Shown piece by piece: positions 43,651-55,724 of a stretch of 64,000 nt of DNA (position 1 is its first letter; every line of letters starts with the position of its first letter). A program made the translations under genes and the position numbers. The stretch spans positions 248,001 to 312,000 of the forward strand of contig WTXI01000012.1 of the NCBI GenBank assembly GCA_022376515.1, in the 5' to 3' direction. The stretch comes from Lactifluus volemus. Taxonomy: Eukaryota > Basidiomycota > Agaricomycetes > Russulales > Russulaceae. Under the pieces are notes generated by a model. The model searched no databases and was not told the DNA's origin. It was given only the letters and a program-made list of their open reading frames with translations.

Positions 43651-45110
43651 CTCAGGCTTGTTTCTGTTTCTAAGGTTACTTTGCTTGCAAGGTCTATGGC
43701 AGGTTATATTCGCCGCCGCGCCTTGCAGGAACCTTATTAATAAGGTTACGTAACATTTTTCCGATTTCCCGACTTGCCCGTTTGATGTTTTCCGAGTACA
43801 CTCCTCATTTTGCAATGACCCTTATATTTGTTTTATCTCAGAACCTTTGAATGTTCACGTGGGACAATCTATGGATGTTGCCACACCTCAACCTCTTTTA
43901 TCTCGGACAAATACAAGGAACGGTGGAGAGTGAGACTCACGTACCGCTCACTGCCACACTGGTACAACTGCTACAGATGCGAGGTGAGAGGTGCATTATA
44001 TGACGGTGGGAAGCGGATAGAGTAAGATCGCAGGCAAGCAAGGTCGCCGATGCCAACGTCGGTATTTCCCTAGTTACCTTGTTTGCAAGGTCAAGTGCAG
44101 GCGATATTCGACCGTCGCAGGCTGCCCCGAATGCTATCGAAGAGGTCCCCGTAAGTCATTCTCGTACGTTTTGGCTGTGTATTGTCTGGGCATCAAAAGT
44201 TTACATAACATTTTCTCTTTCTTCAGGTCTTCCGAGTTGCCCGTTCACTCCTCCGAGTCAACTGGGGATTGTTCGATCTCGGAGCCTTCCAAATGTTCAC
44301 GTGGTTTGATATTGGATTTCACCCCAGTTGCGAACTAAAAATGCCGGCGTTGTCGGCTCAGATTTCGCTTGGAGTGGATGAGACATTGTTGCATTCTTAC
44401 CTGCTGACATCCGAGATGCCCCTCAGTCTGCGGAAGTTGAAGTCTCTGCTGTGTACTGGAAGGAGCGCATACATCTCTTTTTGTCCAGTTCCTAGTGTCC
44501 GATCAGTCCCCATGCTTCAAGTTCAGAGGAAGCGGGCAGTGCCCTGGATCGGCGTTCCAGGGTTATTGTATATTGCATTGTGCTTGCTCTTCAAAGGAGC
44601 TATCATGCGTGTTCGGGGGCAACTGAATGACTTTGGCATCGAGACGGCACTACCAAGCTACATCCACCATGATTTATAAACTAAGAATTTGTGACAGGAG
44701 ATAATACTTTGTTAGTGCAATTTGTATAAACACGCCTGATTACTCGATACGTGAGTCCCCCTCAGCGCCAACGCATACGATGCTCACGGACACTTTTGAT
44801 ACACAGCGCCCGGACAGTACCCTTCCGCCCGTGCCAACATACACCTCTGTTAGACAGCGTCGGAGAACCTTGAAGGTTGTTGGGCCCAGGTCATGCCCGA
44901 TCAAGGAGTCATATGTGGTGTGTGGCATCAATCGAGCTCCTAGGACGCTGGTGACCCAGAATCCTGAGTCTCTCCCACCGCCTCCGCTTCCCAGCTCTTC
45001 ATCAACGCATTACCCCGTGCCCCTCCTAGGATGCGGTGTGACAGTGAGACAGGGGCCGCGTCTCCGACCTGCCTCAGTTGCTGTGTCAGAACGTCAGTGA
45101 AGCTCATCCT
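43651..45110. other. Unassigned region with two diverged direct copies of one segment
   Basis: Segments starting near 43680 (ttgcttgcaaggtctatggcagg) and 44075 (ttgtttgcaaggtcaagtgcagg) share a series of landmarks (atattcg.ccg.cgc, acataacatttt, cgacttgcccg/gagttgcccg, aatgttcacgtggg). The second has a coding look: a possible exon ending before gtaagtcatt, then a frame VFRVARSLLRVNWGLFDLGAFQMF that is open to 44679. I do not recognise the product. A separate Pro-rich frame at 44780-45100 is also unassigned. Confidence 0.4.
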
Positions 45111-45667
45111 CACATCTCATATGAGCACACTCCCGAACGCTGATGATCCGCTTCTGTTTTCTTGTTTTACTCGATCTATCCGAAGTTTCTTGTTCTACTT
45201 GACTTGATCTTAGTTCTGGCATCTCTAAAGTCGTTTACGACGAAAAACAGGCAACAACGTCATCAATGACGCAGCCCGACTTCTCCTTCTCGATACAAAA
45301 CAAGCGCAACTGCGCGCAATGACCCCGAACGGCCAGTGTCTCGGTATTATGTTATTACTTCGAGCTTATATTGTACTATACGAAAATCTACGCATTTCTT
45401 CGACGCGTTTCGACGAGCTTCGGTGTTCAATTTCTCGTTGTCTCTTGTTTATTTTTTCTCACATTAAGATGAGATCGAACCTCGTGATTCGCACATAGCT
45501 AGGGTTATTCTGTGCAACCTCGGCTGGCGTTGTTGCACCCGATCTGTTTTGATAGACAATTGTATTGGTGGGGGCGACTCCGAGGGAGATCGGGACAGCT
45601 CAGCTCATCCGAGTCGACGACGGTCTTCAGTTACGCCGTGAGTCACGTGCGAAACATACAGCAGTTA

Positions 45668-45760
45668 ACTTTCGGTAGCAGCTCAGCTGGAAGAGCATGA
45701 AATTATGAAACAGAAAATCTGTGATATCCCAAGGTTTCTGGTTCAATTCCAGTCGGAAGG
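45668..45760 (+). tRNA. Degenerate tRNA-like copy
   Basis: The plus strand reads cggtagc(ag)ctcagctggaagagc... tctgtgatatcccaaggtttctggttcaattccag...cggaagg, a diverged relative of the minus-strand tRNA-like genes. Its anticodon stem is destroyed (atgaaattatg). The preceding tgagtcacgtgcgaaacat also matches the flank of the other copies, so a larger unit was duplicated. Confidence 0.6.
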
Positions 45761-47429
45761 AGAGGTTTTTGTCATTATTAGAATGGGGAGCGGCGTGCTT
45801 CCTTGCGGTGCATTAACGGCCCGGGTAAAGTGGAGACTAAATGGGGTCATATAAGTGTTCCATCTAGCAGCTTTGATAGGACCTCAGTCGGACAGCGAGA
45901 GCTTGAGCGAGAAGTAGGTGATTCTCGCGTCTCATATCTCAGAGCTCAACGTCACATCGATCAAACAGATGGAAATAGCCCCTTCTGACAGAACTCTGTG
46001 TGATGGGGGTGATACAGTTACAGGATAGGGTGATTCAAGTGTGTGTGTGTGTAAATAACACTGGGAATACATCCGGACAGTCACCAGTCCGAGTGCCGAT
46101 GAGCCGTAGGGAATTGAACCTCAATCACTAGAAGAGGGACGAGACTATCCTGATTTCAATTACCCACTCGGCATAAGTTACTAGTATCACATAGGCCTCG
46201 GAGTGTAACTATGGTTGCCTTGACATGTCGTTCGTTACTCGGTTGACCCGGGTACTGTATCAGCTAGGACATGTTTGACACGCCTAGGTAAACGCCAAGA
46301 AGCTGCCCAGAAGTTCCAGAACGTCCGCTGATATCTGAACTGTACGGCCCTACCTGTGCACACCCTTGCGTGATACTTGGGGATACTAGTAACAATTCCG
46401 TAGAATTCCGTTGTGTTTGAAAGTTCTAGGCCTTGGCCCAGATTAGCCGCAGCCTCTAAGTTGAGGATATTTCCCGCGCTCTTCAACGCATATCTGGACT
46501 TATCATGATATTTCCCCACGTTACCTTGACACGATACGTTCCATCAAAAGCTTCCATGTGAGCGCTCGAGAGCGTTTGCTATTCCTGGCGATCGGACAAC
46601 ACGGGTTTCAGTTTTCTGGCTATCCTCCTCCTAGTGGTGAGTGAACCCTTGGCATCCTGTTTATCCAATGATGTAGCACGGCCGCGGGAGTCTTGATATG
46701 GTTCGGGTATGTATCAAGTAGATGGCGGGGCCCAATGAATCGAGTTCACGTCACTGTTTCTTGACTCAAGGTTGGCCAGTCAGAGCGCCCATGGCACAGT
46801 TACAACCAAACTTCCCACTGTCGAGCCAAAGACATGAGTGGTATAGAACGGGCACAGGACCACAAGGGGCTACAGTACAAACGTTCAATTAGGCCAGAGC
46901 ACGTGCACGTGCGAACCCGGGCTAAATTCAATTAGCCGACCACGGCTAACGACTAACCGATGTCTAATTCTTCAGTTCCTCAAAAACGTCCGCCAGCTGG
47001 TCACAACCACTCTGGCGACCGCGTCTCTCCTCAACTTGTGCCACGCAACGAACGACCTAGGCAAGAGATTCGCTGCCCTATACTCAGGATGACATACTGC
47101 CAAGCATACTGCTACCGTTCTGAACTTCCGCGATAGCTGGAAAGTAATGCCATGCTTGTTTTTCATCGACTCTCCCATCGTTCAGGGCAAAACGTGGTGA
47201 TTTCCCATACGTCTCATCGTTCCTTGGAACGCTCCAAAGTCATCTGAGGTTCTCCAAGACAACAAGTGGCTGCTGTGATCCCATCATATCCCCGTTGACA
47301 TGTCTCTTTACTTGATTTGCGTTTATTCAATTCTACGGTTACTGGATCCGCGGACTAGCATACTCGGTCAGTGACATATAATCTCCACTCTGCTTTCTTC
47401 CATACAGGTAGTCTCAAGTTGTGCCAGCT
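45761..47429. other. Intergenic stretch, no gene recognised
   Basis: A gt microsatellite lies at about 46038-46050. 46094-46173 has tRNA-like A- and B-box resemblance on the minus strand but does not fold. Other frames are short. Confidence 0.45.
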
Positions 47430-49192
47430 ATGTCCTTGGCGGACTCCAACCTCGGTCCACGCTTTGGGGAGTATGCGTAGGCGGCTCTGAGCTTTGAGTC
47501 TTCTCCTTCCCTTCATTCAATTACTCATTCTAGGTACCTCAACTCAATTTTAAATGCCTCAGCCTTAGGTGAGCTCGCCACTCGTTAACATGCCAACCTC
47601 AAACTCGAGCTCACTGCATACTGGGCTATTAGTGATACTGTATTACGACTATGTGCTCACTTTACCCCGGGAAATCGAGTTCTTATGGCCGCCACACAAC
47701 AAACAAGGATGGTTTACGTTGGCCTGTCTTCTCAATCGCTACCTCTCTTTTTTCGGACACGTTCCGCTTGTCATGACATATTTTGTCCCAGGGGAATTCT
47801 CGGTGAGTCCTTTGTTCTCAATCTGTACCTGGTCTTGACCGAGAAAAGTTGTAAGTTACCCCGATGGGCGTCATGATATCCCTATGTGGAGACACTCACC
47901 GAATCGTAGCTGTCAGAAAATCCATGGATGGCATGAGAACTTTAATATCATTTTACAGCTCCTCGTTGGCAGTACGTTCCGGGCTATTTCACTCGTTTCA
48001 CAACCTTGACTAGTAATCATCCTCATGGAGCCCTCTGCCTAACTCGCGTCTACGCATTGTACGGCAGAAGTATCCCCGTCCTGGGTTTTCTCTTGGTAGT
48101 TGGCACTGGGTCGGTTATTAACGCATCTGTACGTCTTTCTTTCCCAGACCTTCGATAATGCATTTATGTATCATCACCTTATTTGCGAAGTTGATGTCGG
48201 TCACAAGCAGTCGCATCAGTGTCGATACCGACGTGGTCGTATCTGGTGTTCGTGGCTGTAATTATGTGACCTCAACAGTCGAGTACGTGACCGCATCTGC
48301 ATGGTGACTCGTGATAAAACCTGTATCGCCTTTGAATTAGAGGTCTACGTAAGTTTCCAGGTAGCAGTCTCTGCGGCCCCAATAACTCGATGGCACAGAT
48401 GGTGCCTTGGCATGGACGGGCGTGCTCATTTTTGACATTGCCGTGTTTTCACTCACTCTGTGCAGGGCATTTACGATTGGCAGGGGTGGGCGTTTATTGG
48501 ATGTGATTATCCGAGATGGTGCGTTGAACCAAATAACCATCCCCGAGCCGCACCGAAGCTTATCATCCATCCAAGGGACCATGTACTTCTCGTATAGGCC
48601 ATTCTTTATTAATAATTTGTCGACGACATTAACGATTTCTGAAAGGGTACTCTCTATCATGAATCTAGGAAATATTTTGATGTTTCGGGTACGCCGGCAT
48701 TGCATCTACCCGCTTTGTTACTTAATCTAAGTCTTTACCTTACCTAGTTTGCCCCGGTTTGTCATCGTGCCGCATTTCAGTTGCTGTAGCCTCATTTCGC
48801 ACTTCGTTTCCGCCAAATAACAGCCTTTGCTGAAAAAATCTACTGCAACCTTGACGAACGTGTTTGTGTTGATCCCTCTTGTGGCAATATGTGTTTTTCT
48901 TCAAGGCTCATTTCGGGTGTACAGGCTCTGCACCACACTAGTTTCTCGTCTTGTGTTGAACCTCCGTGAGCAAAACTTTGCTCTCGCAGGCGTACCGACA
49001 ACAATAGAAACCGAGCAGAGGTTTCAGGCGGCTCTACCGGCCGTCGGACCGATAATATCCAGTTGGGCCACAGTTCTGTTCAAGTATGATGAAACCTCGG
49101 CTGATGCGTTGGAACTTCGGGCGATGCACCAGGAACCCCTGGGAGCACAACGAGAGATCGGCCTCCGCTTGGAGCAGAGCTGTATCGTGTAG
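47430..49192 (+). CDS. DUF6533-type multi-pass membrane protein
   Basis: The first exons are well supported: 47430-47470, 47534-47568 and 47633-47802 join in frame to give MSLADSNLGPRFGEYLNSIL and then ILYYDYVLTLPREIEFLW, followed by LLNRYLSF. That is the signature start of the basidiomycete DUF6533 family. Later pieces also match: TRVYALYGRSIPVLGFLLVV near 48040-48120, LAWTGVLIFDIAVFSLTLCRA near 48405-48475, NLGNILMF near 48662-48690, and TTLVSRLVLNLRE near 48935-48975, with a stop at 49192. The family has about seven predicted membrane helices and no assigned function. I could not fix the exon borders between 47803 and 48400, so an inactivating change there is possible. Confidence 0.6.
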
Positions 49193-50352
49193 CCTTCGAC
49201 TGCGGACTATTGCTCATGGACTTTTACTATTACGTTCCTTATATCTACACCTCTATATCGTTGACTTTACCTTCCTTTTTTACTCACCTTCCTATAACAC
49301 TTAGAATGAGGACATTACCCGCTTCTGCATGATGCGAAATTTTCGAATGAGCGTTCGCCAGTACCCAGAGCGGTCATTAACCCCCCACGTCACGTTTCTG
49401 GCACACAAGCACCGATTCATGACCACCAGAGCTGTAAGGCCACTGGCAGCGTAGTGCGTCACTTTGACTTGTACAAGTGTTAGAGGAACGTCAACTTTGC
49501 GGAAATCTCAGGAGCGCGTCGCGGTCATCGGGCAGCTAATACTCCACGCACAGATATGGGGAAGCTCAGACTTGGAGTCGTTGAGTGCGAAGGTCTGGAC
49601 GGCGCGTTGCGCAGTCATTTAAGTGTTTTTGTGGCATGAAATGGGCTTTTCCATGGGCATGCCGAATTTGCCAGGTCGGAGTTTTGGCACATTGAGAGCC
49701 CGACCACAGCTGATGGCGGGTGAAAGGTGCCAGCAGGCCCATCGACATTACGCGTTGTGCCTGTCGCGTGGCACGGTTGGTATCAAAAAATGTTTTTAGA
49801 GAACACATAAAATCTCGATAACATCATAGAATGACAGATTGGACTAGGAATTTGAATGAGCAAATGGTATGGGACAACTTGAATGCTGGTTCTTGCCACC
49901 TTGGTTGATGCGTTCTCTGCACCGACCCATCGAACCCGTATACTGTGAAGTCGGAGGGGTAGCGTTATGCTGGACGGTTAAACTTAATGGTTGTTTGGGT
50001 TGTGTGATACAGTGACTATGTACATTGCTCTAGTGCTGGAAGGAGAATTATTCTGCCACTGCCTCGTGCAGAATGCCACTGAAACGTAGCCCTTGACAGC
50101 GGAGGCGACTTTCAGTGCCTGAGGTCACCAAATCAATTCCATGGCGCTGATTTGCGTGTGGGGTTTCGATTAAAGGTGTTTAACAGTCTCAAGATCATCT
50201 AGTATCCGTTCTCAAAATCGCATCAATGTACAGACATCTACAGGCCATTTCGCAACGCCTTTTTCACCTTTTCTGCGGGCCTCATTCAGACCTTCCTCGA
50301 ACTCAATAAATGTGCTTATCGGGGGCCCGCGGCTTTCAGCACCGGTCAGACA
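49193..50352. other. Intergenic stretch
   Basis: No gene supported. About 50130-50350 (ttgcgtgtgggg...tcaaaatcgcat) is shared with 56560-56730 and is the common 3' flank of transporter copies 1 and 2. Confidence 0.5.
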
Positions 50353-52148
50353 TCATCCGAGTCGTGCTTCTGGATCGTCGTCACTGCCAGTGTTAAAAGT
50401 GACACGTTGTGGCTGCTCAGATCCGGGATTATGGGTCGGGTGAATATTGGTTTTCGGTGCCAACTGAGAGAGAAGGTCAGCACAAAGTAATGCTGAGAGG
50501 AGAGTGAAAAACAGTACGGAGATGTAGATAGCCGAGCTCATGATTATGACCGTCCCGCAGATCGAGAGTGCAGTAGGAGAGGTGTGGAAAATGGTAAACT
50601 CCAACATAACAGCAAAGATAATCTAGCACTTAACAATTTATAGGTGCCAACTGCGTAAGGGTGGGACACGTACTGAGGAATACAAAGAAAGCGAACCACG
50701 GGAGGCTGTCTCCCGTTGGAACCCCATTGCCAATAGTACCTTCGCAATTTTATGGCCGAGATCAGACAAGAAAAGGAAGGGAATACCTGAGCAAATAAGC
50801 CACATATGCCAACAAGAAGTATCAAAACAAGCCACGAGACGCGTGTGGGTATCACCAGAGGAATCTTGAATACCATCATACTGAGATGGAAGATATCAAG
50901 AAAACGGTATAGTGTGGAAGCTAGCTGCGCTGAAGAACATACCTCATTGAAGAAATCACTACAGATTCTAAAGAGAAGTAAGCGAGAACGTGAAGAGGGT
51001 GTGCCAGTGCCTGTTTTCCGATCGCGCGGATGAGGATATCTGAGTTCAAACAACAGGATAAATAGAGGTATTAAGATAGCATAGAGACTCACAACTGCTG
51101 GTGGCCCCCAGAACGCCTATCAGACTTGCGCTATACAATAATATGAGAAGAACGCCCGAGATGTGAGGCAATGTCGTACTGACATGACGGATAGCATCCT
51201 TTCCCCTGACGTGACAGCATCAGACAGATTCTCTTGGGGACCACCGAATAGAAATTGAGGCTTGGCAATCAGAAGGACTCCAAAAAAGCTGGAAACTAAC
51301 ACCGCATAAGTTGCGATCACGATGAGAGCGGCCAACAAGCATACAGCCAGCAAGTATTTCCTTGAGAGAGAGGGACTCCTTGAGAAATATTGCTCCTAAG
51401 AAGCCGGTGATTATCGGTTCTATAAACTTGATGACTACCGCATCGGACAACGATAAATGTTGCAAGGAGAAGAACATCCCAGAAAGTGCGATAAACCTGT
51501 AATGGCGGTGAGGGGCATCCATGAACGAAGAGCGCCGCGTGAAACATTACCCTGTCAAACCTCGAGACACCAGGAGTGTCCGGACACCCTTTGGGCCAAG
51601 AAATGGGTTTGGTACTTTCCGCCAATACCTAATAGAGTTTGGGAACAACTCTTATACAACGATAAAGAGACACACATGTATGAGACTGAACAGATATACG
51701 TCATCGCCTGGTAGATTTCAGCACCGACATTGCGAGGGGATAAGATACTCACCATCCGGAGGCATATTATCTGCATGTATAAAGTAGATGGGAAGTGAGC
51801 CCGGGGTATCGTCACTATCAGAATATGACACACCTCCAGCGTGGGCACAGGTTCATCCAGTCTGTTGAGGAACTGCACGGTGACATTCATCGCAGTGTAA
51901 AAGAACTGAGAGGCCACAATAAAGAACATCCCAGAGTTATTGTCGATGAATGTGGATATAGATGATCGTGCGGGAAAACGCTGTTCAGAAACAATCTGTC
52001 GACGCCCGAGTCCTCCGGTGTGTCTATGTTGCAACAGTGGCGATGTTTCATTGGCAACAGCCAGCCCCTCCTCCGCATTTACAACGGAATTGGGTGAGGA
52101 GTGCGTTCTAAGTGTTTCCGTGGTATTCATATCGCGCGCTGGGGCCAT
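50353..52148 (-). CDS. EamA/SLC35G-type drug-metabolite transporter, copy 1
   Basis: Twelve small exons can be joined without a stop to about 404 residues. After an 80-residue cytosolic tail come ten predicted membrane segments in two EamA-like repeats. Landmarks are NVTVQFLNRLDEPVP, an 18-base microexon (IICLRM), MTYICSVSYM, FLGPKGVRTLLVSRG, FFSLQHLSLSDAVVIKF, FLKESLSLKEILAG, FGVLLIAKPQFLFG, SLIGVLGATS, YFSLESVVISSM and a polar C-tail. The GPKGVRTLL and SLSDAVVI motifs are typical of the SLC35G/DMT group, which exports or moves small metabolites. The substrate is unknown. It is the first of a three-gene tandem array, all on the minus strand. Confidence 0.82.
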
Positions 52149-53335
52149 AACGATGGAATACGGCAGATGATGGAGCTTGACTCGAGGTCACAACTCATGG
52201 ACGTACAAATTTACATAATAGAAGAATCTGTCCCGTCAGTTGATTAACGTTGATTAGCCAATCATAGTTCCTCCTGCCCATTTTCGAGGGCTGGTTTCTG
52301 TAATTTCTATTGCGAATCAAGGTGCTACAACGCGAAGGCGGGGTTGCTCCTGCCAGGCCAGAAGGGAGTTGTTGATGGTCAAGTTAGGTAAGGAAGGTCC
52401 CGGACCGGTCACTGGACCCTCCAAGCGGGGGCTCCTTGAACCGCGACCACCAGGTCCACGCGGTAACGTGAATACATTTAATGTGCAGAGTACCTTTTTT
52501 TCCTTCTAGAAATTCTCGAACATCTCCGAGCGATGCAGTTATCATTGGCACACGTCATCTCGTTGATCGAATCTTTCCATACGCGGTTCGGGCTGTGGGC
52601 CACTCTACCCAAATCGCACACCATCCAGTCCGAACTCGATTTCGATAACGGTCGCCACCGACTTCGTGGAAAGGTCACTCAGCTCTGGCCTCATCGAGGG
52701 AATGTGATCACATTCGAGCTATGTCATCGGATCTCACGGTACCACAAACGAGACCCGCACTATGTGCATTGTCACATCGTATCTCTCAACTTCTCGTTTC
52801 CATGCTAGTATGGCATTTTATTCCCGAAAATTTTCAGGGCTGGATTTCTATACCCGAATGAGATGCCAACACCTGGTCGACTACTGTAAGTTAGTAGGAC
52901 ACAGCCGGAGCATGCCTGGCAGCTCTTTACTGTATTACGAAACGTCAACTTAAACCTCAGGGGTAGCCCAGAGACTGATCTATGCTCGCGGCAATATCGC
53001 TATGATAATTCAGGGCCAAGCTTATTCCGACACATTGTCTCAACGTGCCTACAGTACAGTAAGGCCGCAAATTTATTCTCAATCGCTTAATGAACGTAAT
53101 CACGAGCGACTGCTGACTGCTGCACCCGTGGATTGATAATGAGTAAGCGGGCCACCGAGGAAGAGGTCCTCGGCTGTGACCAGTATTAGCAGAACTCTCC
53201 ACCTAAAATGTTAGAGGAGCAAGCAGGGTTCCCAACGATGAAATTAGCATGATTAGTGCAAAATTACAATTCAACTTCACGATCTGAACCACATGACATG
53301 TAAAATAAACTGGCTATGACAAGTACTTGTAATTC
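52149..53335. other. Transporter 5' flank, direct repeat and Crinkler 3' flank
   Basis: 52149-52340 resembles the 5' flank of transporter copy 2. A 59 bp block at 52622-52680 recurs at 56381-56440. 53120-53335 is the inverted partner of 19150-19370. A frame at 52533-52808 (IQSELDFDNGRHRLRGKVT) covers the repeated block; its product is not recognised. Confidence 0.5.
52622..52680 (+). repeat. 59 bp direct repeat, left copy
   Basis: catccagtccgaactcgat... to aaggtcactc is identical, bar one base, to 56381-56440. The two copies bracket Crinkler copy B and separate transporter copies 1 and 2. Confidence 0.8.
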
Positions 53336-55724
53336 TCAATATGAAAGGTAATAACCATCACCGTGACATACTGAAATGCAAGCTGTGTACAACCCAATTT
53401 TCCTCAATACAGAGTTATCCAAAGCAGGACAAGAGAATGAGTCAAGGCCGTCTGGTAAGACAAACACAAAACGCCAGCGGTTGTGGGCAGGTAACCCACT
53501 ACAACGTGCGAGAAAATTAACAAGGCTATCCTTAATTGTGTGTTTATGGCTTGCAGTGCACTGAAACAAGTTGAGATATCCCCCACTAAGTATAAAGGAA
53601 TCGAAAGCAACTTGTTGGCCACTTTGGGGTACATAGTAGACGTCCGGTTTGATTTTTAGTTTGGTGGTGGTATCGACAACGTAGACGAATGTCCGGGGGG
53701 CCTTAACTTGCAGAGGAAAGTTTTTCTTTGCCGCTCCATGAATGGTGGCAGTCTCAGGCCGTTTGGTGCTGAATAAAGCATGCCAGCGGGACAAGGTGCT
53801 CTTCGACCGAACCATTGGGATAGCGGCCAGTTTGATACACGTACTGAATTTCCGATGGACGAGAGCTTCAAATATCGTACCAGCCATTGTCCGAGCGCCG
53901 ATAAACCTCGAAACAATCTTCCACGTACCCAGCAGCTGATCAATACTGAAGTCCTCAAGCCTCTTTGCAACTTGTTGCTCAACTGCAGCCGAGATGAGGT
54001 GAATTGTCCAGTCTGCGTGACCCAGTGGAGATCCTTGCTTGCGCCGAATCAGGCAGATTTTATGCGACAAGTCATGTGGATTTTCTTGGTGAAAACTTGA
54101 GAGACACTCTTCGAAGAGATCGGGACTAGCTTTGGCGATGCTGGCGTCACGAACATTGACGTAGGCTTCAACTCGAACAGGAGTCATTTCGAGGCAGAGG
54201 CGTGCAGTGGGACCTAAGCGATCATATCTCTGCAACGCGTCACTTATCTCTTCTTTTGAAATTAGAGATTTCGTGCTGTGGTGGAAGAGAGGGCTCAGCA
54301 TGACTGGATCATGAAAGGAACATACTCACGCATATTCGACCTCCGCCTTTGTCCAAGGATTCATTATCGCTCGATAGTCCGACCATGACTGCGCAAGCTT
54401 TGACCAGCTAGCTCGTGTAGGGGGGGTGAGATAGATGGGGAAGACTCCAGGTCGGAGTTCGATTGGAATCCCGGATGGTGATTCCGAAGAATCAATGAGA
54501 GTCCATATGCGCGAGCTAAATTTTCTGAATAAGAAGTCGGCAGGGACGATGAGGACCCCTTCAGAACAGAAGAGATAGGACTCAGATGCTTGAAACCACA
54601 GAGTATCAGACTTTTCCCCAAGACGTCGACGCAAGGCGTAGTAGGCCCAGTACGTTTTTCCTATGCACAAAGGAGTATAAAAAACAGGCTTCTCATATCG
54701 ATGAAAGAGTACTGACCAATGCCGGGTTGGCCTGTGACAACCACTGCAGCCGGACGATTCGGCGTACCCTCATCGTACATTTCTTCAACCCAGTTATAGA
54801 TTCTAAGGTATTCAGCGCGAATGAGAAGTCGACTCCAACTGGAGACTATGATTGGGGACTCGGGAAGGAGATCGCCGTCATTCTCTTCTCCATTCTCGTC
54901 GTCGTGCTCTTCATCGTTAGGATCATGGACTGACTCCTTAAGATCAAGGTGCTCCGGAGGTAGAGGATTGCCCCAAAATTGCTTATGGAAATCCAACATC
55001 TCAGTCGACCAGCCTCCATCATCGACGCACAGTCGCTTAAACCCTGAAAACATTATTTTAGGTGGCAACGTAGTAAAGAGTAACATAGGAGCTGTACCAA
55101 ATTTCTGAAAAGGGCCATCATCCACAATTGAAGAATCTAGAAGTTATCCGAAGGAGAGATGTCAATGAGTCAGATGAGAACGAAAGATAGTGCTAACACA
55201 ACGCCCACTTACCCGCTTTATGTCTTTTACCCCCCCCTTCATCGGAACCAATTCCGTCGTGGTCACGCTTAAGGGCGGCTGTGGAGGAGGCAAGCACAGA
55301 ATCTTGGGGAGAGTGTGAATGTGGAGGGAATGACGGAATTAGAGAAACGGGTGCAACACTCACCAAGCGCGGGTACCTCAACAAGGATGTGGATGGGTTC
55401 TTTGGATAAGTCTTCATCCCCGAAAAGCTGAGAAATTCGCTGCACGGCCTTGTTTAGGCGAACAAGGCGAACAACGTCAGAATCATCGAATCGAATAGTT
55501 TTCAGGGTTTGTTCGAGGTTATCATCATCGGGGAGACCGGAACACTTCCAGAGTACGAGATCGCGGGAAGCGACTTTACTGAGCATAGAGGCATGCTCGT
55601 CTTTGATCAATTTCTTGAGATCGGCAACGGTGTCGTTGTTATCGATTTCAACCTGGACGATGTGTTCATCCGGCTTATCATCAGGCCAGACAAGGCACAT
55701 TAACTTTGATTTCGCGCCAGACAT
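53336..55724 (-). CDS. Crinkler-type (CRN) effector-like protein, copy B
   Basis: Five exons (55364-55724, 55213-55278, 54717-55136, 54330-54660, 53336-54275) splice in frame to 705 residues. Domains in order: ubiquitin-like Crinkler N-terminal domain (residues 1-115), a KR-rich linker (GGGKRHKAG), an acidic stretch (HDDENGEENDGD), and a P-loop NTPase with a perfect Walker A GQPGIGKT near residue 283 formed across an intron. A long C-terminal region follows (CLEMTPVRVEAYV, HDLSHKICLIRR, RWRFVFVLPDGLDSFSCP). No secretion signal is evident, as is common for fungal Crinklers. It is the inverted, intact partner of the frameshifted copy at 16.7 kb. It sits inside the transporter array, between copies 1 and 2. 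Confidence 0.82.

Noticed and set aside
46094..46173. tRNA gene on the minus strand
   Set aside because: A- and B-box-like sequences and a few acceptor pairs are visible, but the acceptor and T stems cannot both form; at best a tRNA-derived relic.
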